Source: Candidatus Gastranaerophilales bacterium
Lineage (GTDB): Bacteria; Bacillota; Clostridia; Lachnospirales; Lachnospiraceae
DNA: 64,000 bases
NCBI GenBank assembly: GCA_023663225.1
Contig: JAMPHU010000006.1
Coordinates: forward strand, 1 to 64,000
Reading direction: 5' to 3'
Every line of letters begins with the position of its first letter. Positions within the stretch are counted from its first letter, which is position 1. Position numbers and translations under genes: made by a program. Below the pieces are notes generated by a model. The model saw only the letters and a program-made list of their open reading frames with translations, did not search any database and was not told the DNA's origin. This document shows positions 18,103 through 27,188 of the stretch, piece after piece.

Positions 18103-18207
18103 AAGAGTTCGCATAAAAGAATTCCTGAACATTCCTATAGCATATTTTCTCTTTTCGTGTTATGATATACGCGTAACATTTATGCTATCTGGAAAGGCGG
18201 GGTTCCC

Positions 18208-18894
18208 ATGAAAATTGAACGTGTTGATGACAAGACCGTTAAATGCTTCCTTTCCAACGAGGAACTGGAAGAGTACGATATCGATTACAAGGATTTTGTG
18301 TTGCGAAGCGAGAAGGCGAAGGAGATCGTGAGAGAGATCATAGAGCACGCCACGGAGGAAGTAGGCTACAAGCCGCCGCAGTTTGCCTTTGATTTACAGA
18401 TTATGATGCTGCCGGAGCAGGGTTTGCTTTTGACATTCTCCGAGAGAGAGCCTTTTGAGGGCAGGGAGGGAGAGCAGATCGTAGAGTATCTTCGCCAAAT
18501 GAAAAATATCCTTCAGCAGGCCAAAGATAAACTGGGCGCAGCAGCCGGCGGAAACGGGCAGATCGCCCTTGGCGAACAGCAGGGCGCGGGAGCCGCGCAG
18601 GCACAGAGACCGGATTACGCGATCTTTTCTTTTGACAGCTTGAGCAAGGTGATGGATTATGCCGCAGTACTGCCGGGCACGCTTCGTGTCAAGAGCAGTT
18701 TATATAAGATGGGGGATATTTTCTACCTGTACATGAAAAAAGGCGCAGCGTCCTATGAACGCTACAGTCGGGCGTGTATCCAGGCGTTGGAGTTTGGAGA
18801 TCTTTATGCGGCGGACGAGGGGCATCTGCTTCTTCTAAAGGAGCATGGCGAGTGCCTGATCGAGGAGCGCGCCTTAAAGCGATTGAACGGATGA
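18208..18894 (+). CDS. mecA: MecA-like adaptor protein
   Basis: This acidic 228-residue protein begins MKIERVDDKTVKCFLSNEEL, close to MecA of Firmicutes, with the N-terminal substrate-recognition part (residues 1-90, ending TFSERE), an Ala/Gln/Gly-rich linker (about 95-135; AAAGGNGQIALGEQQGAGAA) and a C-terminal domain (about 140-228) that in B. subtilis binds ClpC. MecA delivers substrates such as ComK to the ClpCP protease. The ATG has gaaaggcggg about 9 bp upstream. It stands alone between the SMC-like ATPase gene and the T-box-controlled synthetase. The clpC gene is not in the window. Confidence 0.88.
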   Translation: MKIERVDDKTVKCFLSNEELEEYDIDYKDFVLRSEKAKEIVREIIEHATEEVGYKPPQFAFDLQIMMLPEQGLLLTFSEREPFEGREGEQIVEYLRQMKNILQQAKDKLGAAAGGNGQIALGEQQGAGAAQAQRPDYAIFSFDSLSKVMDYAAVLPGTLRVKSSLYKMGDIFYLYMKKGAASYERYSRACIQALEFGDLYAADEGHLLLLKEHGECLIEERALKRLNG

Positions 18895-18904
18895 GAGAAA
18901 AACC

Positions 18905-18934
18905 TTGACAAACTACATGAAAATGCACTAAAAT
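18905..18934 (+). promoter_or_regulatory. Promoter of the T-box-proS transcript
   Basis: TTGACA (18905-18910), an 18-bp spacer and TAAAAT (18929-18934). It lies directly ahead of the T-box leader and just after the mecA stop codon. Confidence 0.65.
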
Positions 18935-18940
18935 CACTTA

Positions 18941-19194
18941 CAGACATAAGCGGAGAAGAGGATTAGTACGGATGGGAAGCATCCCAGAGAGAGGATGAGG
19001 TTGTGTCAGAGCACGCGGCCTGGCTGAGAGATCCTTATGTGGAACATTCGGAACCTACCTTGGAGCTTCTGTGTGAAAGCACAGCGTATGCCTGCGTTAG
19101 AGGTGCAAGAGATGGACGTAAAAAGCGTCAATTAGGGTGGTACCGCCGAGATTTCGGTCCCTTTGCCGGGGCCTGAGGTCTCGGCGTTTCGTTT
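18941..19194 (+). promoter_or_regulatory. T-box riboswitch leader, tRNA-Pro responsive
   Basis: The leader carries the T-box core AGGGTGGTACCGCC at 19134-19147, long stem I-like helices upstream, and a terminator (cgccgaga 19144-19151 with tctcggcg 19179-19186, then tttcgttt) that overlaps the antiterminator strand. The TGGT inside the core would pair with an ACCA end, which fits tRNA-Pro. A CCT triplet in gaacctacctt is a plausible proline specifier, though I did not fold stem I. Uncharged tRNA-Pro should stabilise the antiterminator and allow synthetase expression. Confidence 0.92.
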
Positions 19195-19245
19195 ATCGTG
19201 TAAGGTAAGTGCAGAAAAGCTTACTGCGCAAAAAGGAGGAGAGTC

Positions 19246-20679
19246 ATGGCAGACAAAAAAATGGTGGAGGAGATCACCTCCATGGGCGTGGATTTCGCCC
19301 AGTGGTATACGGATGTGGTAAAAAAGGCGGAACTGATCGACTATACCAGCGTGAAGGGATGTATGGTGATCAAGCCTGCGGGATACGCGCTCTGGGAGTT
19401 GATTCAGAGACAACTGGATGAGCGGTTTAAGAAAGTGGGAGTGGAAAATGTATATCTTCCCATGTTTATTCCGGAGTCCCTTTTACAGAAGGAGAAGGAT
19501 CATGTGGAAGGCTTTGCGCCCGAGGTGGCATGGGTGACCCACGGCGGACTGAATGAGCTGCAGGAGAGGCTCTGCGTGCGTCCCACTTCCGAGACTCTGT
19601 TTTGTGATTTTTACAAAAATGATGTGCAGTCCTACAGAGACTTGCCAAAAGTGTACAATCAGTGGTGTTCCGTGGTGCGCTGGGAGAAGGAGACCAGACC
19701 TTTTTTGCGCTCCAGAGAGTTTTTGTGGCAGGAGGGGCACACCGCTCATGCTACGGCGGAAGACGCTGAGGCGCGAACGATCCAGATGTTGAACGTGTAT
19801 GCGGATTTCTGTGAGGAAGTGTTGGCGATTCCGGTCATCAGGGGGCAAAAGACTGAAAAGGAAAAATTTGCGGGCGCTGTCTCCACCTACACCATAGAGG
19901 CGCTGATGCACGACGGAAAGGCGCTTCAGTCCGGCACCAGCCACAATTTTGGAGACGGTTTCGCCAAGGCGTTTGGTATTCAGTATGCGGACAAGGACAA
20001 TACCTTAAAATATGTACATCAGACTTCCTGGGGTATGAGCACCCGAATCATCGGCGCCATTATCATGGTACACGGAGATGACGAAGGGTTGGTGCTGCCA
20101 CCTAAGATCGCACCCACGCAGATCTGTATCATTCCGATTCAGCAGAAAAAGGAAGGTGTGCTCGCCAAGGCATATGAGCTTCGTGACTGCCTCAAGGGCA
20201 GTTATCGTGTGAAGGTGGATGACACAGATAAGACCCCCGGTTGGAAATTCTCCGAGGCGGAGATGAGAGGATATCCCATCCGCGTGGAGATCGGGCCTAA
20301 GGATATCGAGGCGGGAAAATGTGTGATCTGCCGCCGTGACACCAGGGAGAAGATTCAGGTGGAGTTGGAAAAGCTGGAAGAGAAAGCAGGGGAGATCCTG
20401 GATACCATGCAGAAAGAGATGTTAGAGCGGGCGAGGGCGCATAGAGATGCGCATACCTACACGGCCGCCGACATGGCAGAGTTTGAGAGAATCTTTGCGG
20501 AGGAGTCCGGTTTTGTGAAGGCAATGTGGTGTGGCAATCAGGAGTGCGAGGATGTGATCAAGGAAAAACTCAGTGTCACGAGCCGCTGTATGCCTTTTGA
20601 ACAGGAACAGATCGCGGACACCTGCGTGTGTTGTGGCAAACCGGCGAAAAAAATGGTGTATTGGGGCAGGGCGTATTGA
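19246..20679 (+). CDS. proS: Prolyl-tRNA synthetase, short (archaeal/eukaryote-like) type
   Basis: This class II synthetase has 477 residues and lacks the editing insertion of the long bacterial type. Motif 2-type sequence is present ([27 protein letters not shown]), motif 3-type [17 protein letters not shown], an anticodon-binding domain (about 290-395; [37 protein letters not shown]) and a C-terminal zinc-binding domain (about 400-477) with candidate Cys residues in MWCGNQEC and CVCCGKP. It charges tRNA-Pro in the cytoplasm. The T-box leader directly upstream agrees with the assignment. The ATG has AAAGGAGGAG about 6 bp upstream. Confidence 0.97.
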   Translation: MADKKMVEEITSMGVDFAQWYTDVVKKAELIDYTSVKGCMVIKPAGYALWELIQRQLDERFKKVGVENVYLPMFIPESLLQKEKDHVEGFAPEVAWVTHGGLNELQERLCVRPTSETLFCDFYKNDVQSYRDLPKVYNQWCSVVRWEKETRPFLRSREFLWQEGHTAHATAEDAEARTIQMLNVYADFCEEVLAIPVIRGQKTEKEKFAGAVSTYTIEALMHDGKALQSGTSHNFGDGFAKAFGIQYADKDNTLKYVHQTSWGMSTRIIGAIIMVHGDDEGLVLPPKIAPTQICIIPIQQKKEGVLAKAYELRDCLKGSYRVKVDDTDKTPGWKFSEAEMRGYPIRVEIGPKDIEAGKCVICRRDTREKIQVELEKLEEKAGEILDTMQKEMLERARAHRDAHTYTAADMAEFERIFAEESGFVKAMWCGNQECEDVIKEKLSVTSRCMPFEQEQIADTCVCCGKPAKKMVYWGRAY

Positions 20680-20746
20680 TGGATGCGCAAGTCTGAAGAG
20701 CATTTCCAAAACATTTCATATGGTATGAGAGAAAGGAAGGATTCGT

Positions 20747-21583
20747 ATGATAAATATGACATATCCGATGCGGGCGGAGGGTTCTCTGCCTGACGCGAAG
20801 CTGGTAACTTATATTCAGGAGTATTCCTCCTCCCTGGCGATCGACACAAGGCCGTTGGTGTTGGTCTGCCCCGGGGGCGGTTATCGATACACCTCCGACA
20901 GGGAGGCGGAGAGCATCGCCCTGCAGTTTCTTGCCATGGGGTATCATGCAGCCGTGCTGCGTTATTCTTGTGAGCCGGCCCATTATCCCACGGCGTTGTA
21001 TGAGATTGCAAACGCCATGTTGTTGATCCGCAAAAATGCCGCCAAGTGGCATGTAGACCCGCAGAAGATCGTCGTGCAGGGCTGCTCCGCCGGCGGACAT
21101 TTGGCGGCCAGTCTTGGCGTGTTCTGGGATGAGGATTTTCTGGCGGAAGGGATCGGCCTGAAAAAGGAAGAAAAAGAGTTGTTGCGTCCGAACGGTATGT
21201 TGCTCTGCTACCCCGTGATCACTTCGGGGGAATTTGCCCACAGAGGTTCTTTTGAACAGCTCTTGGGCGACAGAGAGGAGGAGTTGTCGGATCGGCTTTC
21301 TCTGGAGAAGCGGGTTTCCGAAAAAACGCCCAAGGCGTTTCTCTGGCATACCTTTTCCGACCGTTCCGTGCCGGTGGAAAATTCCCTGCTCTTTGTGAGC
21401 GCGCTTAAGAAGGCGGGAATCCCCACAGAATTCCATATGTATCCCAGAGGGGAGCACGGACTTGCCCTGGCGAATAAACTGACCCAGACCAACGACGGCA
21501 AAGCTCTGCAGGAGGAGTGCAGCTCCTGGATCGGACTGGCCGCCACTTGGCTGGAGCATCTGTTTGACGACGAGTGTTTATAA
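20747..21583 (+). CDS. Alpha/beta-hydrolase esterase (acetylesterase-like)
   Basis: This 278-residue cytoplasmic alpha/beta hydrolase belongs to the BD-FAE / acetyl-xylan esterase-like group. The oxyanion region is LVCPGGGYRYTSDREAE, the nucleophile elbow is GCSAGGH (Ser at about 119), the acid is expected in HTFSDRSVPVENS (Asp at about 206) and the His in PRGEHGLAL (about 240). The usual length of these enzymes is 270-300. There is no signal peptide, so it acts on imported, deacetylatable oligosaccharides or other small esters. It follows proS by 67 bp but has its own ribosome site (gaaaggaagg); no sugar-use genes flank it, so the substrate is unknown. Confidence 0.88.
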   Translation: MINMTYPMRAEGSLPDAKLVTYIQEYSSSLAIDTRPLVLVCPGGGYRYTSDREAESIALQFLAMGYHAAVLRYSCEPAHYPTALYEIANAMLLIRKNAAKWHVDPQKIVVQGCSAGGHLAASLGVFWDEDFLAEGIGLKKEEKELLRPNGMLLCYPVITSGEFAHRGSFEQLLGDREEELSDRLSLEKRVSEKTPKAFLWHTFSDRSVPVENSLLFVSALKKAGIPTEFHMYPRGEHGLALANKLTQTNDGKALQEECSSWIGLAATWLEHLFDDECL

Positions 21584-21707
21584 TTTTTTAATGTTAATGA
21601 TATGGGATTTTAATTGTTTTTTCCTAATATTTCTTTAAAATATTGAATAGCGTAAAATATGTACGGAGAAGTCACAATGAGAGAATACTTTGGGAAGGAA
21701 TGAGATC

Positions 21708-23144
21708 ATGCGCAATTTTGGCAAAAGGAGATATACAATAGGAACGGCAATGCTGTTGGCGGGCGGACTTGCCCTGACAGGCTGCGCAAATACGGAGACC
21801 GGCGGAGAGACACTCTCTGCGGTGGTGGTGGAGATGCAGCAGGCTGACGTGGGAGCGCTCACCTTGCAGAGCAGTTTTGTGGGAACCGTATCGCCTCAGG
21901 AGGTGGTATATGTGATTCCTTTTGCCTCCGGCACCATCACAGAGGTGAACTATAATGTGGGCGATTATGTAAATGCAGGCGACGTGCTGTTCCGCATAGA
22001 TGATTCAAGCGCGAGATTGCAGTTGGAGCAGGCGCAGTTGAGTCTGACGAATGCCAGGCAGCAGGTGGATATGGCCACCGGCAGCCAGCAGAGTTCCACG
22101 GATCTCCAGTTGGAGAGTTCTATCGTATCCGCCCAGAGCGGATTTGATCAGGCGCAGATCGGCTATGTGACGGCGCAACGCAATTATAATGATATCGCCG
22201 ATAAGATCAGTTTGATCGATCGGTTTGGGGAAGCGGTCAAGAATAATAGCGTGCAAGACATTGCTTCCTTACAAAAGGAAGTGGTACAACTTATTGGGTC
22301 GAGTGTTTCCGCGGGAGATCTTACGAATCCGCAAGTGGTTTTGGCGGTGGCTGAGGGCATGCTTCCGACCTTGCGTTCCAGTCTTGACACGGCGCAGGAT
22401 TATCTCTGGCAGGCGGAGTCCGCCTATCGCGCGGCGGAAACCGGACTGAACATTGCCAATCAGTCCAAGGAGTTGACCCAGGGAGAGCTCCGCAGCGACA
22501 CCAACGAACAGGCGCAGACTAGCCTCGCTCTGGCAAAGTTGGGAGTGGAGAGCGCAGAGCTGGCCTTGTCCTATTACACGGTCACGGCGCCTATCTCCGG
22601 CGTGATCCAGAGCCGCAGCGTGGAGGTCAACGGGATCGCAGGCAGCAGCAGTCCCGCGTTTACCATCGGCAATGAGACGAGCATGACGGTCACTTTCCAG
22701 GTCAGTGAAGCGGTAAAAAACACGCTGCAGACGGGAGATCCGGTCACTGTGGAACGGGGGGGCGTCAATTATGAGGGCCATATCACCGAGGTGGGTGTGG
22801 CGGTCAATCAATCCACCGGATTGTTCCAGGTGAAGGCTAATGTGGAAGTAAGCGACAGTTCCCTTCCCAACGGTGTGTCCGTAAAGATTACGGCGGACAC
22901 CTATTCGGAACAAAATACCATTATCATTCCCTATGATGCGGTGTATTACGACAATACATCCGCCTATGTTTATTTGTGTGTGGATGGCAGGGCGGTCAAG
23001 ACTTATATTACCACAGGGATATTTGATGATGATGAGATTGTTGTGACAGACGGGATTGCCAAGGGTGATACGGTGATCACCAGTTGGTCGCCCAGACTGT
23101 TGGACGGTGTGGAAGTGGTGGCAACTTCGGCAGCGCAAGAGTAG
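21708..23144 (+). CDS. RND-type efflux periplasmic-adaptor lipoprotein (HlyD/AcrA-like)
   Basis: This adaptor of 478 residues starts at the ATG at 21708 (GGAAGGA 8 bp upstream). It has a lipoprotein signal ending LALTGC, with lipidated Cys at about 26, a biotinyl-lipoyl-like half (GTITEVNYNVGDYVNAGDVLFRIDD), a long alpha hairpin (about 110-290; Gln- and Ala-rich coiled coil), the second lipoyl half (YTVTAPISGVIQSRSVEVNG), a beta barrel and a membrane-proximal domain. It links an RND pump to its outer partner in Gram-negatives; in Gram-positives the adaptor sits on the outer face of the membrane without an outer-membrane channel. The pump gene follows after 12 bp. Confidence 0.92.
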   Translation: MRNFGKRRYTIGTAMLLAGGLALTGCANTETGGETLSAVVVEMQQADVGALTLQSSFVGTVSPQEVVYVIPFASGTITEVNYNVGDYVNAGDVLFRIDDSSARLQLEQAQLSLTNARQQVDMATGSQQSSTDLQLESSIVSAQSGFDQAQIGYVTAQRNYNDIADKISLIDRFGEAVKNNSVQDIASLQKEVVQLIGSSVSAGDLTNPQVVLAVAEGMLPTLRSSLDTAQDYLWQAESAYRAAETGLNIANQSKELTQGELRSDTNEQAQTSLALAKLGVESAELALSYYTVTAPISGVIQSRSVEVNGIAGSSSPAFTIGNETSMTVTFQVSEAVKNTLQTGDPVTVERGGVNYEGHITEVGVAVNQSTGLFQVKANVEVSDSSLPNGVSVKITADTYSEQNTIIIPYDAVYYDNTSAYVYLCVDGRAVKTYITTGIFDDDEIVVTDGIAKGDTVITSWSPRLLDGVEVVATSAAQE

Positions 23145-23156
23145 GAGGACGGGCAT

Positions 23157-26100
23157 ATGAATCTGACAAAACTGGCTTTAAAGCGTCCTGTGTCCTGCTT
23201 TCTGGTGATCCTTGCCTTGGCTGTATTTGGCATTTCCTCTATATTTGGCTTTCGTCTGGAACTGACGCCTGACATTGAGATGCCTATGCTGATCGTGATG
23301 GCCACTTATCCCGGCGCGGATCCGGAGAGTGTGGATGAACTGGTGGCTTCGGTGATCGAGGATGCCGGTTCTTCTCTGAGCGGCGTGGATTCTGTGACTA
23401 CAATGTCCTCGGAAAATTATTGTCTGGTGTTGTTCACTTATGAGTATGGTGTGGATATCGCAGAGTGTCACAATGACTTGCGGGCGGCCATGGAGGTGGC
23501 GACCTTAAGTTTTCCGGAAGATGCCAGCGAACCTACGATCATTGAGATGAACATGAACAGCGTGGATATTATGAGTATCTCCGCTATCGAGGCGGGCGAC
23601 GTGGATTTGTTGAAGATCGTGAACGAATCCGTGGTGCCGGAGCTGGAGGCTCTGTCGGGTGTGGCGCAGGTCAGTGTCAACGGCGGAAGTGAAGATTATA
23701 TCAAGATCGAGTTGGACGATACTCTGATGCGGCAATATGGTCTGACCATGTCCTCTGTCGCACAGTTTTTGGGAACGGTTGATTTTACATACCCTGCCGG
23801 CAGCGTGCAGCAGGGTACGCAGGATGTGAGCGTGGCCACTTCTATGGAGTATAATACCGTGCAGAAGCTCAAAGAGGTGCCCCTTATGACGGCGACAGGC
23901 AGCGTCATCACCCTGCAGGATGTGGCGAATGTCACCCTGGCTTCGGGAGAGGCGGAGAGCATCAGCCGTTACAATGGCCAGGACAATGTCAGCATCGGCA
24001 TCCAGAACAAGAGCAGCTATGGCACGGTCAATGTATGCCGTGATGTGCGGAATAAGCTGCAGGAGATTCAGGACAGCAATCCGGCCATTATTTTTGATAT
24101 CACCTATGATGCCAGTACCTCCATCATCGATTCGTTGTCCTCCGTGGGGCAGACATTGATCTTGGGTGTGGTACTGACCATGTTGGTGTTATTTATCTTT
24201 TTCGGAGATTTCAAGGCCAGCTTGATCGTCGGCGCGTCGATGCCGATCTCGCTGTTTTTAACCTTGATTTTAATGAGTTTTATGGGTTTCTCCATGAATA
24301 TTGTGACGATGGGTTCGCTGGTCATCGCCATCGGTATGATGGTGGACGCCTCGATCGTGGTGATAGAGAGTTGTTTCCGCAAACATACGGGAAAAAGGGA
24401 GTTTAAGGAAGCCGCGCTCGAAGGAACCAAGGAGGTGACGGCTTCCATCATAGCGTCCACCATCACCACCATTGTGGTGTATCTGCCATTGGCAGTTTTA
24501 GAGGGGTTGTCAGGACAATTATTTTCCCAACTGGGATTTACGATCGTGTTTGCCATGTTGGCGTCTCTGATCACGGCGTTAATGCTGGTGCCTTTGTTTT
24601 TCTGTGTGTTCCGTCCGGTGGCAAAAGAAAACCTGCCGATTGATAAACTGCTCGCCTGGGTGACGGCGGGATATCGAAAGCTGCTCAGAAAGATCTTGCA
24701 CAAGAGAGTGATCGTGGTCTTGGTGGCGGTGGCTTTGGTGGCGGTGTCGCTGCTCATGGCCTACACGCTGGACATGGAGCTGATGCCTTCCTCGGATGAA
24801 GGCATGGTGGCGGTATCCATCGGCTTTCGTTCCGGCACTTCCCTGGAGTCCAAGGATCAGGCGATTCAGATTTGGGAGGAGATTGCCAGAGAAGATGAGA
24901 ATGTGGCAAGTTATTCAGTGGCCATCGGCAGTTCCGGCGTCATGTCGGTGGGGAGCAGCTCCGGCGCCTTTCTGACGGCGACGCTGAAAGGCGACAGGAC
25001 GTTATCTACTGCGCAGATGGTGGATAAATGGAATACGCTGGCCGCCACTATGACCGGTATGGATATCACGGTAAGTTCTACCGGCAGCAGTATGAGCAGC
25101 CTGATGAGTTCTTACAGTTATGAGGTGGATCTCCAGGGGCGCGATATCGAGGTTCTGCGGCAGGCGGCAACCGATATGCAGGCGGAGATGGAGCGGGTAG
25201 ACGGTGTGGTAAAAGTGGAAAATTCCCTGTCTAACTCCAGCACCATAGCCAAGGTGGTGGTGGATCCGCTGAAAGCGATGCAGTATGGATTGACTCCCAT
25301 TCAGGTGGGAATCACTCTCAATAATGTGCTCAGCGGTGTCAGTCCTCTGACGATCACCAATGCCGGTTCTGAGTACGAAGTGCGGCTGGAATATCCCAAG
25401 GGACTGTACGACGATCTGAACAAGTTGCTGGATCTGGGTCTGGCCACATCCTTTAACACAACGGTGCCGCTGCGGGATATCGCGCAGATACAGTATGTGG
25501 AGAGCCAGGAGACGATCACCAGACAAGACGGCTTGTATCAGGTGAGTCTGACAGCGGCCTTAAATTCGGAAAAGATTTTTGAAGCGCAGGGGGAGATCAA
25601 GGAGCGGGTAGCCGCCGCCGTGTTTCCGGAGGGTGTGTCCCCCGCGGACAGCATGATGAACAGTATGATGAATGAAGAGTTTGCCAGTCTGCTTGAGGCT
25701 ATTTTGACGGCGGTGTTTTTGGTGTTTCTGGTGATGGCAATGCAGTTTGAGTCTCCCAGATTTTCCATCATGGTCATGTTGTGTATCCCGTTCTCCCTGA
25801 TTGGTTCTTTCTTCCTGCTGTTTATCACCAGATCGACCCTGAGCATGGTGTCCATGATGGGATTTTTGATGCTGATCGGTATTGTGGTGAACAACGGTAT
25901 CCTCTTCGTGGACTCCACGAACATGTTGCGGCAGGAGATGCCGGTGGACGACGCGCTGATCGAGACAGGTGTGATCAGGCTACGCCCCATTTTGATGACC
26001 ACTCTGACCACGATACTCTCCATGGTGCCCATGGGATTGGGACTGGGGGGAGGGAACACCCGCATGATGCAGGGCATGGCTTTGGTCATCATCGGAGGAT

Positions 26101-26201
26101 TGATTGCCTCCACATTGTTGACGCTGATCTTGATTCCCACCTTTTATTTGATCTTGGATAAGAGGGAGAGGAGAGAGCGTAGAGCGAGGAAAAAAGGTTG
26201 A
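23157..26201 (+). CDS. RND-family efflux permease (AcrB/HAE-1-like)
   Basis: This 1014-residue inner-membrane pump has the standard RND layout: N-terminal helix, a large extracytoplasmic loop, helices 2-7, a second loop and helices 8-12. Landmarks are KRPVSCFLVILALAVFG at the start, PGADPESVDELVAS, the helix-4 proton-relay region GMMVDASIVVIE with the Asp (about 398), and GIVVNNGILFVDS in helix 10-11. It drives drug or lipid export with the proton motive force. Gram-positive homologues (SwrC/YerP-like) act without an outer-membrane channel, and none is encoded here. The stop codon overlaps the TTG start of the exonuclease gene (4 bp), so that gene is probably translationally coupled although functionally unrelated. 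Confidence 0.95.
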   Translation: MNLTKLALKRPVSCFLVILALAVFGISSIFGFRLELTPDIEMPMLIVMATYPGADPESVDELVASVIEDAGSSLSGVDSVTTMSSENYCLVLFTYEYGVDIAECHNDLRAAMEVATLSFPEDASEPTIIEMNMNSVDIMSISAIEAGDVDLLKIVNESVVPELEALSGVAQVSVNGGSEDYIKIELDDTLMRQYGLTMSSVAQFLGTVDFTYPAGSVQQGTQDVSVATSMEYNTVQKLKEVPLMTATGSVITLQDVANVTLASGEAESISRYNGQDNVSIGIQNKSSYGTVNVCRDVRNKLQEIQDSNPAIIFDITYDASTSIIDSLSSVGQTLILGVVLTMLVLFIFFGDFKASLIVGASMPISLFLTLILMSFMGFSMNIVTMGSLVIAIGMMVDASIVVIESCFRKHTGKREFKEAALEGTKEVTASIIASTITTIVVYLPLAVLEGLSGQLFSQLGFTIVFAMLASLITALMLVPLFFCVFRPVAKENLPIDKLLAWVTAGYRKLLRKILHKRVIVVLVAVALVAVSLLMAYTLDMELMPSSDEGMVAVSIGFRSGTSLESKDQAIQIWEEIAREDENVASYSVAIGSSGVMSVGSSSGAFLTATLKGDRTLSTAQMVDKWNTLAATMTGMDITVSSTGSSMSSLMSSYSYEVDLQGRDIEVLRQAATDMQAEMERVDGVVKVENSLSNSSTIAKVVVDPLKAMQYGLTPIQVGITLNNVLSGVSPLTITNAGSEYEVRLEYPKGLYDDLNKLLDLGLATSFNTTVPLRDIAQIQYVESQETITRQDGLYQVSLTAALNSEKIFEAQGEIKERVAAAVFPEGVSPADSMMNSMMNEEFASLLEAILTAVFLVFLVMAMQFESPRFSIMVMLCIPFSLIGSFFLLFITRSTLSMVSMMGFLMLIGIVVNNGILFVDSTNMLRQEMPVDDALIETGVIRLRPILMTTLTTILSMVPMGLGLGGGNTRMMQGMALVIIGGLIASTLLTLILIPTFYLILDKRERRERRARKKG

Positions 26202-27160
26202 ACTATATTGTATTGGATTTGGAATGGAATCAAAGCAATACGGGCGAAGAACAGATGAGTGAGAAGCTGCCCTTTGAGATCATTGAGATCGGCGCAATCA
26301 AACTCAACGAGGCGGGCGATATACTCAGTGAGTTTAATGAACTGGTGCGGCCCCAGGTGTATCACGAGATGCATCGGGTGACCAGCAAGCTGATTCATAT
26401 GCAGATGCAGGAGTTGGAGAGAGGGAAACCCTTTGTGGACGTGGCGGAACGTTTCCTGAAATGGTGTGGCGAGGATTACCGCTTTTGTACCTGGGGAATG
26501 CTGGATTTGGGAGAATTGCAGCGCAATATGCAGTTTTACCAGATGGCGCCTCTGTCCGAAGGGCCGATTGTGTTTTTGGATGTGCAGAAATTGTTCAGTA
26601 TCGCATACGAGGATAGAAAAAGCAGAAGAGCGTTGGAGTATGCGGTGGATTTCTTGCATATGGAGAAGGACATTCCATTCCACAGGGCGTTCGGCGATGC
26701 CTATTATACTGCGAAGGTGCTGACGCTTTTGATAAAAGAAAAACCCGCCGTGTTTGCCAATGTGTCCTATGACATCTTTCATCCGCCCAGGACACGGTCG
26801 GAGGAAGTGAAGGTACAGTTTGACACATATGCAAAGTATATTTCCAGAGAGTTTCGGAACAAGACAGAGGCTTTGGCCGACAAGGAAGTGAGCTCCAGCA
26901 AATGCTATCTGTGTCATTGCAATCTGCGCAAGCGCATCAAATGGTTTAGCCCCAACGGCAGAAATTATTATTGCGTGGCGTACTGTGAAAAGCATGGTTA
27001 CCTGAAAGGAAAGATTCGGGTTCGCAAGACGGAGAGAGGCAGTGTCTATGTGGTCAAGACGACCAAGCTGATCTCGGAGGCGGATATGAAAGAGATTGAG
27101 GAGCGCAGAATTCATGCCAGAGAGATGCGCAAACTCAGAAAACTTAGAAAAGGAATATAA
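26198..27160 (+). CDS. DnaQ/ERI-1-like 3'-5' exonuclease with C-terminal zinc ribbon
   Basis: This 320-residue protein has a DEDDh exonuclease fold in residues about 1-185: Exo I is VLDLEWNQ (Asp, Glu), Exo II lies in CTWGMLDLGELQ, and Exo III in HRAFGDAYYTAKV (His and Asp). This resembles KapD/ERI-1-type 3'-5' exonucleases that trim RNA or single-stranded DNA. The C-terminal part (about 215-320) has CYLCHC and YYCVAYCEKHG, a likely treble-clef or ribbon zinc site, followed by a very basic tail (REMRKLRKLRKGI), suggesting nucleic-acid binding. The start is a TTG overlapping the pump stop codon (TTGA); the strand MNYIVLDLEWNQ at the start is standard for the family. Confidence 0.85.
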   Translation: MNYIVLDLEWNQSNTGEEQMSEKLPFEIIEIGAIKLNEAGDILSEFNELVRPQVYHEMHRVTSKLIHMQMQELERGKPFVDVAERFLKWCGEDYRFCTWGMLDLGELQRNMQFYQMAPLSEGPIVFLDVQKLFSIAYEDRKSRRALEYAVDFLHMEKDIPFHRAFGDAYYTAKVLTLLIKEKPAVFANVSYDIFHPPRTRSEEVKVQFDTYAKYISREFRNKTEALADKEVSSSKCYLCHCNLRKRIKWFSPNGRNYYCVAYCEKHGYLKGKIRVRKTERGSVYVVKTTKLISEADMKEIEERRIHAREMRKLRKLRKGI

Positions 27161-27188
27161 TGCGTTATATTCTGATACATGTGCAGGA

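Noticed and set aside
17083-18132. A 349-codon minus-strand frame
   Set aside because: Shadow of the SMC-like ATPase; no ribosome site and leucine/phenylalanine-rich text typical of reverse-read coiled coil.
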